Source: Rhynchopus euleeides
Lineage: Eukaryota > Euglenozoa > Diplonemea > Diplonemida > Diplonemidae
Length of the DNA stretch: 64,000 bases
Direction of reading: 5' to 3'
NCBI GenBank assembly: GCA_963210315.1
Contig: OY723267.1
Coordinates: 2,159,646-2,223,645, forward strand
The translations under genes and the position numbers were made by a program. The notes beneath the pieces were generated by a model, which ran no database searches, was not told the DNA's origin, and was given only the letters and a program-made list of their open reading frames with translations. This document shows, piece after piece, positions 11,501 through 20,310 of the stretch (its first letter is position 1; each line of letters opens with the position of its first letter).

Positions 11501-11676
11501 TGTGGATCATCATCGCGAGTGGTGCCGCCCTGCTGTGCTGCCTGATTGCCCTCGGTTGGTTTGCTTGCAAGTCGCGCACCCCGCACGACGACAAGCACAT
11601 GCGGATGGACGAGGAGCTGCACAACCAAGAAGCCGGCTCATACCAGCCCAGCCACTACCAGGCATCCTCCGTCTGA
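8584..11676 (+). CDS. Cys-rich, Thr/Pro-rich type I membrane (surface) protein
   Basis: One exon, 1030 residues. The ATG at 8584 was chosen because it opens a signal peptide (MSRALLLCGAALAVHAVG) and follows an acceptor AG. The ectodomain is a series of roughly 40-50 residue modules with regular cysteines, often of the form C...C..D..C.Y..E.GGC...C. Two modules are a near-perfect tandem duplication with a 303-base period. Residues about 549-625 form a mucin-like stretch of PGTT units, likely O-glycosylated. A single membrane helix (LWIIIASGAALLCCLIALGW) lies near residues 972-995, followed by a tail of about 35 residues. The architecture is that of a cell-surface protein held by many disulphides. 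No ligand or enzyme activity is evident and I do not recognise a named family. The longer open frame upstream to 8404 is probably leader. Confidence 0.85.
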   Translation: MSRALLLCGAALAVHAVGVPTPVPTPPLTYTQCTKFATEQECPKDLGCSFVLESGGCMSAQCSYLPPTSCLTTPGCAYLTSEGCVLDTRTPPVPQTYLDCAAVSITPSPYDCESDPNCYNGGPEAGGCTSKCAGLGPTSCSLAKGCVLMPHLSSPCVVDLRVDPPPTKTLQCAAVPKDSCKYDPNCVYVVEAGGCTSDCESLPPMECAKDRTCVYDMAVGCVVNLVPPTLNCTALSTDVCLQHQQCSLGQAGCQSNCTGLSATNCRKTAGCDYDDVAYGCVAEETLPPQTYVNCSLYVNNKYDCGSIPQCVFSVEFGCSSVACSVPTELCAQKSGCVQVGQSCVDDLTTAAPGTTLAPSSPSPPTGVPPTSSPPTDAPSQGTVAPDSYLDCSQYTNNKAMCDAQTPCLYTVETGCSSRTCGGVPAEHCAKVPGCVQVGQSCVDDLTTAAPGGAIPTLATSSASPPTGVPPTSSPPTDAPSQGTVAPDSYLDCSQYSNNKAMCDAQTPCMYTVETGCSSRTCGGVPAEHCAKVPGCVQVDQSCVDDLTTIAPGTTMTPGTTTAPGTTPDTMAPGTTMTPGTTIAPGTTMTPGTTMSPGTTIAPGTTMTPGSTMAPGSTALPSTPSEDTGVPMTPAPFVNCTMYVSDCTAQPECYVPEGGGCASRKCSGTGTSCTQTPGCMTVGGECVDIPSNTTAAPTVPSTTAPAANCTTLKDEASCSPASCTWVPSLAQCHIACSSAQSSQECLDALHCTLNGTSCIDTPATPQPAEPCVGLQQEGCTADAQCAWEGGACKVVRRVPQCTSYGAEGECSADTRCKWDTPESTCYWQCEEAILETQCLGEASCSWSTVEHRCVRGPCSTYIEENTCSTQGGDACKWNSMRSTCDSACDPLPDKTKCAAQSGCIWDDHLMTGAKCVVVLAAPEPTLCRLHLREKPCDADTRCSWDPQVPVCTGGDRTPTPTLTLVDEDDDGFPLWIIIASGAALLCCLIALGWFACKSRTPHDDKHMRMDEELHNQEAGSYQPSHYQASSV
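9667..10230 (+). repeat. 303-base tandem duplication inside the Cys-rich gene
   Basis: The segment starting TCACCTCCGACGGGCG at 9667 recurs at 9970 with only a few differences, covering the APSQGTVAPDSYLDCSQY module. The period of 303 bases (101 codons) preserves the frame. Confidence 0.9.
10231..10440 (+). repeat. PGTT-encoding minisatellite
   Basis: Short units of about 24 bases based on CCTGGTACCACGATGACA, encoding alternating M/I-T/A-PGTT. They lie in the Thr/Pro-rich stalk of the surface protein. Confidence 0.85.
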
Positions 11677-12320
11677 TGAGTGGGCGTCTTGGCGGACCGC
11701 GCCCCACCCACACCCCCACTCCCCCTGTCATTCCGGGCTGGGTGGCTGGGTCTTCGATAGTAGTATAGTCTTTTGTTGTTGCAATGCAACCGCGGCTCTT
11801 CTCACACCTGTCTTCACCATGGCCCGGGTCAGTTTGCTGACCAGCCCAGCCCTCTACGTCAGAAGCGTTCATCACAGTTATATTGTAGGGCGTGGTGTGA
11901 AGGATTGTGTTCCATCCTGTTGGTGTCTCACAGGGTGTGCGGTGCGTTGTTGCCTCTGCTGATTGCATATCCATCGGGCGGTGTGGCCAGAAGAACACCG
12001 AACCAGCGGCATGGAGCAAAAGCTCCCTCCCCCACTTCGTGAGAAGGGTGGGGCTGGGGGGGCGTTTTTGTTCGAAGCACGGCTTAATAAATGTTCGAAA
12101 GAAAACAGGGCGTCCATTCCAATAGCATTATCCCAGGTTGTTTCTTCGCCCCGGTCTGTGAAAGGGAGGGGGGTGTGCCGAGTTGCACACAGCTGCCAAG
12201 GGCCGAATAGGGCCACCTATTTGATTAGGGGGTGCCGTCACAACGTTGCGGGGGGTGGGGGAAACGTGTTTCCGAATTCGCGGCATGGCATGCGCGGGAG
12301 GGGTGTGTGTGTGTGTGTGT
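11677..12320. other. Intergenic region, 3' UTR and GT repeat
   Basis: No gene seen. Candidate poly(A) signal AATAAA at 12087-12092. A stretch near 11987 (CCAGAAGAACACCGAACCAG) resembles one near 20716. The region ends in a (GT)n run at 12303-12320, which forms the left flank of the following repeat pair. Confidence 0.6.
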
Positions 12321-12673
12321 GGTTATAAAGTTTTAAGGCGGTGTCGCCCTGCACGGGCAGTAGCACCTCCCCTTCAGTATCGCACTCCCGAAGGATTCCC
12401 CAACACGACGTGACACCGGTTTCGACGCGTACTCTTCGTACCCCTCCCCCCGGCCGCGTCTCTTCAGCGAAGAACCGGGGATAATCGGACCAGGGCTAGC
12501 TAAACCCTGGTGGTGTCACGGGTGGGGTTGGAGAGGGAGAAAAAGGAAGAAATGAAGTTGCGAAAAAGTCAAACACTGACACGTGAAATCAATAAAAAGG
12601 GTGGTATATATCGCCCCCTTGCTGCGACGAAGACACTAAATAGTCAGGCCGCTTCAAGAGTCTTGAGGGCTTG
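12321..12673. repeat. Terminal direct repeat, left copy, with strong RNA folding potential
   Basis: Nested complementary segments are visible. CGTGACACC at 12409-12417 pairs with GGTGTCACG at 12512-12520. Inside it GACGCG (12424-12429) pairs with CGCGTC (12455-12460), TCTT...AAGA spans 12461-12473, and CCAGGG (12490-12495) pairs with CCCTGG (12505-12510). The pattern is that of a multibranched RNA on either strand. I could not match it to a known RNA family. Confidence 0.7.
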
Positions 12674-13120
12674 AAGGAAGAAACAGGTTGCTGATGAGTC
12701 TCAGGAGCAGGCACCTTTTGTCCGCCCACATGACCTTCGCCCGAAGGCGAACCTCGTCCAGCTTGGCTCGATCGCCACAGAGAAGGGGATCATTCTCCGC
12801 TGTGGTGAACATCTTAAAAACCGAGGGTGCAGAGGTGGGGCAGCCCACTGGTGCGACAGCAGGCCGCCCCCGGATAGCTATAACTAGTGCATAGGAAGAA
12901 TACGACGGCACACGCAACAGATGCCGAAGGCACAACGGCGGGTCACTTTTAACCACCAGAGGAGTGGCACTCCCGAGGGGTGGGGAAGGGGGGGTAGTCA
13001 CAACACTTTCGAAGGAAGAAAAGGGGCAAATGGGATGTTTTGTGCAAGGTAGAAAGGAAGTCACAACATGAGGCAGGGGGGATTGCTCATCAGGCCTGGG
13101 GGAATAGAGGGTTTGTGTGT

Positions 13121-13477
13121 GGTTATGAAGTTTTAAGGCGGTGTCGCCCTGCACGGGCAGTAGCACCTCCCCTTCAGTATCGCACTCCCGAAGGATTCCC
13201 CAACACGACGTGACACCGGTTTCGACGCGTACTCTTCGTACCCCTCCCCCCGGCCGCGTCTCTTCAGCGAAGAACCGGGGATAATCGGACCAGGGCTAGC
13301 TAAACCCTGGTGGTGTCACGGGTGGGGTTGGAGAGGGAGAAAAGGAAGAAATGAAGTTGCGAAAAAGTCAAACACTGACACGTGAAATCAATAAAAAGGG
13401 TGGGGTGGTATATATCGCCCCCTTGCTGCGACGAAGACACTAAATAGTCAGGCCGCTTCAAGAGTCTTGAGGGCTTG
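13121..13477. repeat. Terminal direct repeat, right copy
   Basis: Same sequence and stems as the copy at 12321, displaced by 800 bases. Differences are few: TTATGAAG for TTATAAAG, one A lost in an A run, and an extra GGGTG near 13400. It ends GAGGGCTTG and runs directly into (TG)n. Confidence 0.9.
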
Positions 13478-13952
13478 TGTGTGTGTGTGTGTGCACCCGC
13501 GCCGGGGGGTCGTTCTTCCGTAGTGTGCGAGTTGATTTTTTTTTTAAAAAAAGGTCAAACTAACTCGGTTCTCGGTTATAACCGTTTTCTGAAAACGGGC
13601 CAAAGGGGGGCGAGGGCGTGCAGTGCGATGATTTCTCTTTCTATCAGGCAGCCCCGCCCCTCCCCACGCCTTCACAGGGGCGGGCCACACTGGCGCAGCA
13701 CAGTCTAGTCAACCCCCCCCCCGCCCGCCCGTTCCCATAACATTCCTCATAAATACTACGAGCATTCCCTGCCCCCGCCCCACCCCCACACAGCTCTGAG
13801 TGCTTGGGTCCATAACCACAAGGGGGTGGCGGCTGGGGGAGGGTTTGGTTGGGGGGCAAGAGGGAGGGATCCACACCTCTCTTGTTCAGTTCCACAGTGC
13901 ACCCCGCCCTACCCACGCCCCACCCCCCCGACACACACACCCCCCCCCCCTA
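13478..13952. other. Intergenic region, no gene seen
   Basis: Begins with the (TG)n flank, then T and A homopolymers near 13538-13556 and C-rich DNA. It ends in a C run with TA at 13951-13952, the insertion site of the next element. Confidence 0.6.
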
Positions 13953-13967
13953 GGCATACAGTGCAAA

Positions 13968-14152
13968 CGATAATTATTATCGCATATATACCAGATACGA
14001 TAATTTTCGGAAAATTGTCGCATACGATAATTCATTATCGCATACGATAATCCATTATCGTATGATGCGATAATGGATTATCGTATACGACCAGATACGA
14101 TAATTATTATCGTATGCGATAACATACGATAATCCCATTATCGTATGCGATA
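13968..14152. repeat. Subterminal ATTATCGTAT array, left end of E3
   Basis: About 185 bases made largely of ATACGATAAT and its complement in alternating orientation, with many short palindromes. A smaller matching array is at 19080-19146 and single copies lie near 17606-17623. Such arrays commonly serve as transposase-binding sites; that role is inferred here. Confidence 0.85.
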
Positions 14153-16019
14153 CCCACCTGATTTTGCCCGAAACCAATCACCGAAATCTCCAGTTTACCA
14201 CCACCAAACGCCACCAAACCCCGCCAAGGGCCACAATCAGCCACAAAATAGAGATCACTACCATTCTCCCAGCCCCAGGAAGGGTAAGATGAGCCTGTGG
14301 GGTCCGGTGCTGCAGGCAGGGTACGCGTACTGGTCTGTGTCCGGGCTGCTGTGGTCATCGACAAGGCTGTGTGGTCTGTCCGAAGGAGGTGGATGGTGGT
14401 CTCCCTCAGGTGGATCGCGTCTCTCCGATCCTGCATGGGCTCAGGTGTCTCCAGATGATCATCACCCCTTGCCTTGCTGTCGGTGAGGATGGCGCCCGAG
14501 CTCCGCCTTGTAGCGCAGCGGAGTCGTGCAGGTCAGGCAGGCTCCTTGAGGCCTCCGAGGTGATGTGCGCGCGCCACCCCGTGGTTCCTTGTAGAGTTGC
14601 AGACAGGTCCGTGCGCACGGTGGGAGCGTTCGTATCGCCCGTTCCGTGCCAGGTCCTGAAGAATACCTTTGGTTGAGTATTGCCTCTCTCGGGTTCAAAC
14701 CCCATTCAAGGTCCTTCGCTATGTCATCACTGGTCGTCAGTCAGAGGGGAAGAACGGTGTTCCTCACTTTTTCACTGCTCACGGGAGCGAAGGCCAAGTC
14801 CAACATAAGTGGTAGCCTTGAAGAGAAATCTCCCGATCTCTCCAAACATTGCACCGAAGACCACACCTGCCTATCAGGTTCTTCCCCATCAGTCGAACAG
14901 TCTTTCTTGTTCATGTTCTGGGCAGGGTGCTCTGTCTCGGTCACCCCGACACCTGCTTCAACTAGGCTAGCCCAACGTCTTCCCTCAGTGTTCTCACAGG
15001 GGTGTCCTCAGTATCTGGGTCCCGACGGCAAGGCAGCGTACCAGTCGGCTTTGCGAACCCGCAACAGGCTGTACTGGTGGTTGCATACCGCCGCAAGTAT
15101 GACCCTGTTGCTGCGTAGTCATGCTTTCCATGAAGTGGGGTGGCGACAGGGTGTAAGTCACGAGGGGAAGGGCCTGTGGAACGGCCACTGCCCAATCCCC
15201 AGAGTCCTCTCCGCCCCACTGTGCCTGAAACTTCTTCAGACAGACATAGTGATGTGCATGTCATGGCACTATGTGTGTTGTGTCTCTGCCACCCATTTGT
15301 GAGGGACATTCTACACTTCTGAGTGAAGCCCCCCGTCACCAATAATTCAAAGAAGCAAAAATGGCAGCTTCCGGCTCCACTTTTACCACTTTTTCAATGT
15401 GTTCTGGGCTGATTTCTGGTTTTCCGAAAATATCAAAAAATTATCGCACCATTGGTGTTGCTGAAAGGCCCAAATTGCGTAGTTCGTGCGTAGTTTTGCG
15501 TAGTTTGTGCGTACATTGTGCATAAGCAATAATGCCACTTTTTTATTCTCTCCTGTGGGAAACACGCTACCTCCAATACAGAGCCCAGACTGCACCAACA
15601 CTACCACCGGCCTCGTCCCAGACCTTGTGGTGCCCATTTCCTGATGTAGGGGGCCTCCATGTGGCCCAAATATCCACCCAGGCCCTCTGGTTTGCAGGAA
15701 GTCATCCTTCTGACTGCTGCGGAAGGACCTGTCTCTGGAGGTTCTAGGAGCCTGGCTCGAGACTCACCAAACTAGGTTGTCCGAAGTCTCAAACCTCGGA
15801 CGTCGGAAGACACATCAGTCAGCCCTCGCCCAGCTGCAGCGTTTGTTTGTCTGTACCTGGGACCAACAGATGACAACGCACCCTCAAGACAAGCCATAGA
15901 ATGGGCTTACTTGACAGTGGCTGAAGGCTAAGGACACTGCCTGCGAAACCCCTTATCACTACAGAGCCGTGATTGTACCAAAACGCCTCCTAAAGGAGCC
16001 CCCTACTCGGGTGTTGCAA

Positions 16020-16330
16020 AACCCTGTTCCTTTGACTATTTGGAATCTGTGCGGATCGTAGTGGGGTCATTTCTGTGGTCGAGCTGTCAAGCTTCGTCCG
16101 TGAAACGTGGGTCTGGCCCAGGGGCTGGTCATAGGATGTGACTGAGAGGCAACCACACCAGCCCACCCAGCGGGACCCCCTCCTTGGCTGTTCCAAAAAC
16201 CCGTTATTTGGAACGTTTGGGATCTGTGCGGATCGCAGTGGGGTCGTTTTGGCCATGGGGTGTCCATTTACACCTCTTACTGGGAACACCAATTGGGTGA
16301 AACCACCCCCCCCTCATACCCCCCTACCCC
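16020..16330. repeat. Tandem copies of a ~165-base unit shared with E4
   Basis: Two copies of a unit containing CTGTGCGGATCGTAGTGGGG (16055 and 16216). The same unit occurs at about 44170-44460 (two copies) and as inverted copies at about 44690-44920. Confidence 0.75.
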
Positions 16331-16355
16331 TCGAGTACTCGGGGGGTAGGGGGGC
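16318..16355. repeat. C/G-rich perfect hairpin
   Basis: CCCCCCTACCCCTCGAG and its near-exact complement are separated by only a few bases, giving a very stable stem in either strand. Confidence 0.8.
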
Positions 16356-17689
16356 CTGTGGAGGGCACACATTGTGATTTTCCGGCAAACAAACCCGTTT
16401 CTTTGCACGATACAGGTGATTCAGAGTGGTCCCTGACTGGGATTCGAAAATTTTCGGCATTTTTTCAGCCTTTTTGAGCTAATTACTGGTCCCGCCCCAG
16501 TACAAAATAAAAAAGTGACATTACTGGTGCCCCTGATTTACCCCTTTTTCACTACGCACAAACTACGCAATCTGGGGGGGGGTCTCGCTTTTTGGTCCCC
16601 CCCCCAGTTTTTTTTGGTCCCCCTTTCTGTGTGGCTACTGAGACAGGACTGGAGGCACTGCGCTGACCGAGCAAAAAATTATTGCCAGAACTCACTATAC
16701 ACCGTACGAAAGAACGCACGACATGTGGGGCGGGACTCCAGAACCACCTGGGCAAGGTTGCCCCATGCCCAGAAACACCTGAGAAGGAAGTGAGTTCCAG
16801 GAGCCGCGTAGAACACCCTCGAGATTGTGAATGATGATACGATCACAGCCTTCAGGTCGATGCGAGGTGCCACCCTGAAGGTGGCCCTTGACATCAAGGA
16901 GAGCGTCGGCCGAGGGGTCGACGAAAAGCTGAAGAAGGCGCTACTGGCACTGGATCCCGCGGGGTATACGGAGGTCACCGCCACACAGGCAACCTCCGCT
17001 GACAACGTCCAGGAGACGTTATCCGAGGGGATCACAACGGCACTAGAGATCTGTGTCACGGGATCCAGGCGCCCACTCTCCCTCGACGGTCTGGGGATTG
17101 TTGTTGGGTATGGTGTCGTTTCCTGCAGCTGCAAAAAAGCGTAGCAACTGTGCTTCCTTCTTCCTTAATGATGCGTTGACGCTTCCACCCGGAGGAGCTG
17201 AAGCAGGCACCGCTTAATGATGCGTTGATGCTTCCACCCGACGAGCTGAAGCAGGCACCGCGCCAAAGGGCACCCCCAAAGAGACCTGCAAAGACTGCGT
17301 CGAAACCCGCACCGAAGGCTGCCAGCGCTGCAGCACCTGAAGAACCTGCAGCACCTGAAGCGCCTGCACCCTCACTGACCCCGGAACAGCAAGAACTCCT
17401 TGAGTTTGGGGTCCCGGCATAGAGACAGAGAATGGCTGAGTAAATCAAAAAATGAGACCCCCCCCCCCCCCCTTTTCACTACGCACAAACTACGCAATAT
17501 GGGGTCGTCAGGGGCACCAATTACGAGGCCATATTGCGTAGTTCGTGCGTACTTGTGCGTAGTTCGTGCGCACATCATGCGAAGCACTTTCAGCAACACC
17601 AACCATTATCGTATATTATCGTAGGAGGATTCTTCATATTCCTGGATTTCCCGGATTTCCTGGATTTCCCCCGGCCCCTTAGGCGATTT

Positions 17690-17945
17690 CAGGGCGGACA
17701 GGGCGGACATGCCCGGACCGGGAAATCCGGGTGTCCGGATGTCCGGGTCCAATTTTGACCCCCCCCCCCCCCCCCCCCCCCCCGGACATTTCCCGAATTT
17801 CCCGCCCGGACATCCGGACATGTCCGCCCCGGACAGGGCGGACATTTTCTGGTGTCCGGATGTCCGGGCGGACATGTCCGGACCCGGAAATTCGGGAAAT
17901 CCAATTTTGACCCCCCCCCCCCCCCCCCCCCCCGGACATGTCCGG
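17690..17945. repeat. GGACATCCGG minisatellite with poly(C) runs
   Basis: Repeated palindromic GTCCGGATGTCCGG/GGACATGTCC units occur in both orientations. They include two copies of CCAATTTTGACC followed by C runs of about 24 bases (17759-17782 and 17911-17933). No coding function is evident. Confidence 0.85.
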
Positions 17946-18041
17946 CCAGGACCTCAATAGTTTGATTTTTGGTCCAGAAAATAGTTTGAAAATTTTTGAA
18001 ATCTGGGTGCCCAAAATTTTTGCTCCTAAGACCGGCGATTT

Positions 18042-18430
18042 GTAGGGGGACCCTTTCGAATTTTTTTTTGGGGGAAGGGTAAATTGAACGTTTTTGGCCA
18101 AATGAAGCCACTGCGACCATTCCCGGGCCTCGGAAATCAGATTTTTGCCCCTCAAATGCGGTCCCGGTCCGGACAAAAAACCGAAAAAATCGTGAAAAAT
18201 GGCCCATTTTCCCCAGCCAAAAATGGGCCAAAAATGCCCCCCGGACACCCCCAGAGACATGTCCTAATCCGGGGTGCCAGTAGGGGGGACCTTTCGAATT
18301 TTTTTTCGAGGAGAGGTCAATTGAACGTTTTTGGACATCTGAGGCCACTGCGACCATTCCCAGGCCTCGGAAATGAGATTTTTGGCCCTCAAATGGGGTA
18401 CCGGTCCCCACGAAATTCCGAAAAATTCAT
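18042..18430. repeat. Tandem duplication with ~239-base period
   Basis: TAGGGGGACCCTTTCGAATT at 18042 recurs as TAGGGGGGACCTTTCGAATT at 18281. About 150 bases of similarity follow, including AATTGAACGTTTTTGG and CACTGCGACCATTCCC. A third partial copy starts near 18981. Confidence 0.8.
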
Positions 18431-19160
18431 GAAAATCGAAAGGTCCCACGCACCAAATTCTGCCCAAAAATCGTCAAAAATGGACAGGTCATATGCAGCA
18501 AGGGGGCAAACCACTCCCCAAATTTTGCTCAATGATTCCACCGTCGGGACCATGGCAAGCCAGATTTTCTGATCAATTGGTTTGTTTGAGCATGTTCCTG
18601 GCCCTTGTTTGGAAAGTAGATGACCCCTGGCTGGAGAGGACGGTTGTGCTCGACCGGACGGAGAGAGAACCTTCTCCATAACCACCTCCACTCCACAATG
18701 CCACAAGTGGCAGGAAGGCCGGGTGTTACAGGCCTCAACCAGGGTTCCAAGGCTCTCCACTTCCTGGCTGCGTCAGGGATCACCGGGTACAGCGAGCAGG
18801 ATTACCTGTCCTGACACCCCAGCATGTGCCACCGGAAGAACCCGAAACAGCAGCCCCCCCTCATGGGGGTTGCAAGAGGCACGGAAATCGTTCAAATCGG
18901 ACCAAGTCCGAAAATTCGGCACTTTCTTGGGTACAAATTGCGGTCCGAAATTTTCCGATTTTTTGAAAAAAGGCTAATTCTGTAAGGGGGACCTTTTCGA
19001 ATTTTTTTTTCGGGCACTTTTTCCACAAGGAAATGTCCACCCTGTCCGCTACTGTCCACTACCGATTTCAAGGATCCTCCGTATACGATAATATACGATA
19101 ATGGGAATACGATAATAATTATCGTATGCGATAATAATTATCGTTTGCACTGTATGCCTA

Positions 19161-20308
19161 GGGGGGGTCAAATGGGGGTGACAAACACGATTTTTCAAAA
19201 AACCGGCGCAGAGGCCCCAAAGCCCCCGTAAACCCTCCAAACCTCCCCAGATCGGTCCGGAAACCCATCGAACCCCACTTTTCCACCATTCCGGGCACCT
19301 CAGGTGCCCGAATTGGGGTGCCTAAATTCTGTGCCACCGTTTGGTACCGTACAGTGCCACTGTGTGGGAGGTTGGAAAAGAAAATGCCCCAACACACCAC
19401 ATCTGAGGGTTGCAATGCATGTTGCTTGCCAACCACGTCATCCGGTGGGTGTCAGGCGCTATGTAGGTGGCATTAGCCAGGTCTTCGATGTGTTCTGGCT
19501 TGTATATGTACCTCCCTGCCTGCGGCACAGGCACTGCCTTTGTCCCCCACACCAGCCACAGAGAGCGCATTGTCCTCGGTCCACGGTTGCTGATTCATTG
19601 TGATGCGTTGTATCCTCGAGTGAACGTCACACACTAGTGACACCACCACCCGCCATCCGAGAGCTGTATTGACTTTGCGCGCTTCCGTTGCATTCACCTC
19701 GCCACGCATATTGCACTGTTCAGTACCAGTGCTCTTGGGCCAGGCAAAGTAGACCGCAGCAACTACCAATTCTGGCACACTGGGTACCACGACAGCGCAC
19801 TTCGTGTGTTCCCGGAATGTACAGCTCGTGTTGCAACAGTCGTTGTCAACACATCCCGGTTGTGGAGCACTGCTGCACAGGAATCACACGACCATCTGGA
19901 CTTGTTCCGTACCTACAGGCAGCCTCCCGGTGCATGGTGGCAGGGAGGTACATATACAAGCCAGAACACATCGAAGACCTGGCTAATGCCACCTACATAG
20001 CGCCTGACACCCACCGGATGACGTGGTTGGCAAGCAACATGCATTGCAACTCTCAGATGTGGTGTGTTAGGGCATTTTCTTTTCCAACCTCCCACACAGT
20101 GGCACTGTACAGTACCAAACGGTGGCACAAAATTTAGGCACCCCAATTCGGGCACCTGAGGTGCCCGGAATGGTGGAAAAGTGGGGTTCGATGGGTTTCC
20201 GGACCGATCTGGGGGGGTTTGGAGGGTTTACGGGGGCTTTGGGGCCTCTGCGCTGGTTTTTTGAAAAATCGTGTTTATCCACGTAAAAGGGGGGCATTTG
20301 ACCCCCCC
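19161..20308. mobile_element. Inverted-repeat element E2, copy b, inverted relative to copy a
   Basis: A 1148-base copy of the element at 2280-3426, in reverse orientation: its left end matches copy a's right end and vice versa. Arms are about 360 bases (19161-19520 and 19940-20308). TA lies at 19159-19160 (shared with the right end of E3) and at 20309-20310, followed by poly(C). Sequence identity to copy a is high, so both insertions are recent. Confidence 0.9.
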
Positions 20309-20310
20309 TA

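Larger units (their letters stand above)
12321..13477. mobile_element. Direct-repeat element resembling a miniature LTR retroelement (TRIM-like)
   Basis: Two direct repeats of about 353 and 357 bases (12321-12673 and 13121-13477, offset 800) flank a 447-base unique core. (GT)n lies immediately outside both ends, as if the unit had inserted into a GT microsatellite. The repeats are nearly identical, which implies a young insertion. Each contains AATAAA and a TATATA stretch, as an LTR might. The core ends in a purine-rich stretch (GGGGGAATAGAGGG) just before the second repeat, where a polypurine tract would be. No TG...CA ends, primer-binding site or reverse transcriptase were seen, so retroelement identity is inference. 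A simple segmental duplication or a duplicated structured-RNA gene are alternatives. Confidence 0.5.
15446..17610. repeat. Nested inverted-repeat segment inside E3
   Basis: Left end: TTGGTGTTGCTGAAAGG then repeats of GCGTAGTTTGTGCGTA (15451-15515). Right end: repeats of GCGTAGTTCGTGCGTA (17538-17573) then TTTCAGCAACACCAACCA. A further inverted copy, CTACGCACAAACTACGCAAT, lies at 16553-16572 and another at 17477-17496. This looks like one or two smaller elements inserted in E3. Exact borders are unclear. Confidence 0.55.
13953..19158. mobile_element. Inverted-repeat element E3, 5.2 kb, composite
   Basis: The ends are inverted over at least 30 bases: GGCATACAGTGCAAACGATA at 13953, its complement ending at 19158. 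TA flanks both sides, and the left outer flank is poly(C). Subterminal DNA at both ends is packed with ATTATCGTAT motifs in both orientations. The interior has no recognisable transposase; open frames are short and broken (for example 14646-15302 and 16827-17144). It holds several smaller repeats listed separately, so it seems to have been filled by later insertions and duplications. It is probably a decayed or non-autonomous DNA transposon; the superfamily is uncertain. Confidence 0.7.

Noticed and set aside
10594..11628. 344-codon minus-strand frame
   Set aside because: Shadow of the Cys-rich gene; composition is Arg/Gly/Ala-rich without domains.
12418..12466. Hammerhead-ribozyme-like core on the minus strand: CTGAAGA, a 6-base stem GACGCG/CGCGTC, then GAAA
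   Set aside because: The core fits the consensus, but no NUH cleavage triplet and no stem I partner for the bases before CTGAAGA could be found, and the outer helix leaves the wrong bases at the junction. It is probably part of another fold.
14692..14703. tRNA B-box-like GGTTCAAACCCC
   Set aside because: No acceptor stem or A box at the right distance; an A-box-like sequence near 14509 is far too distant for a tRNA.
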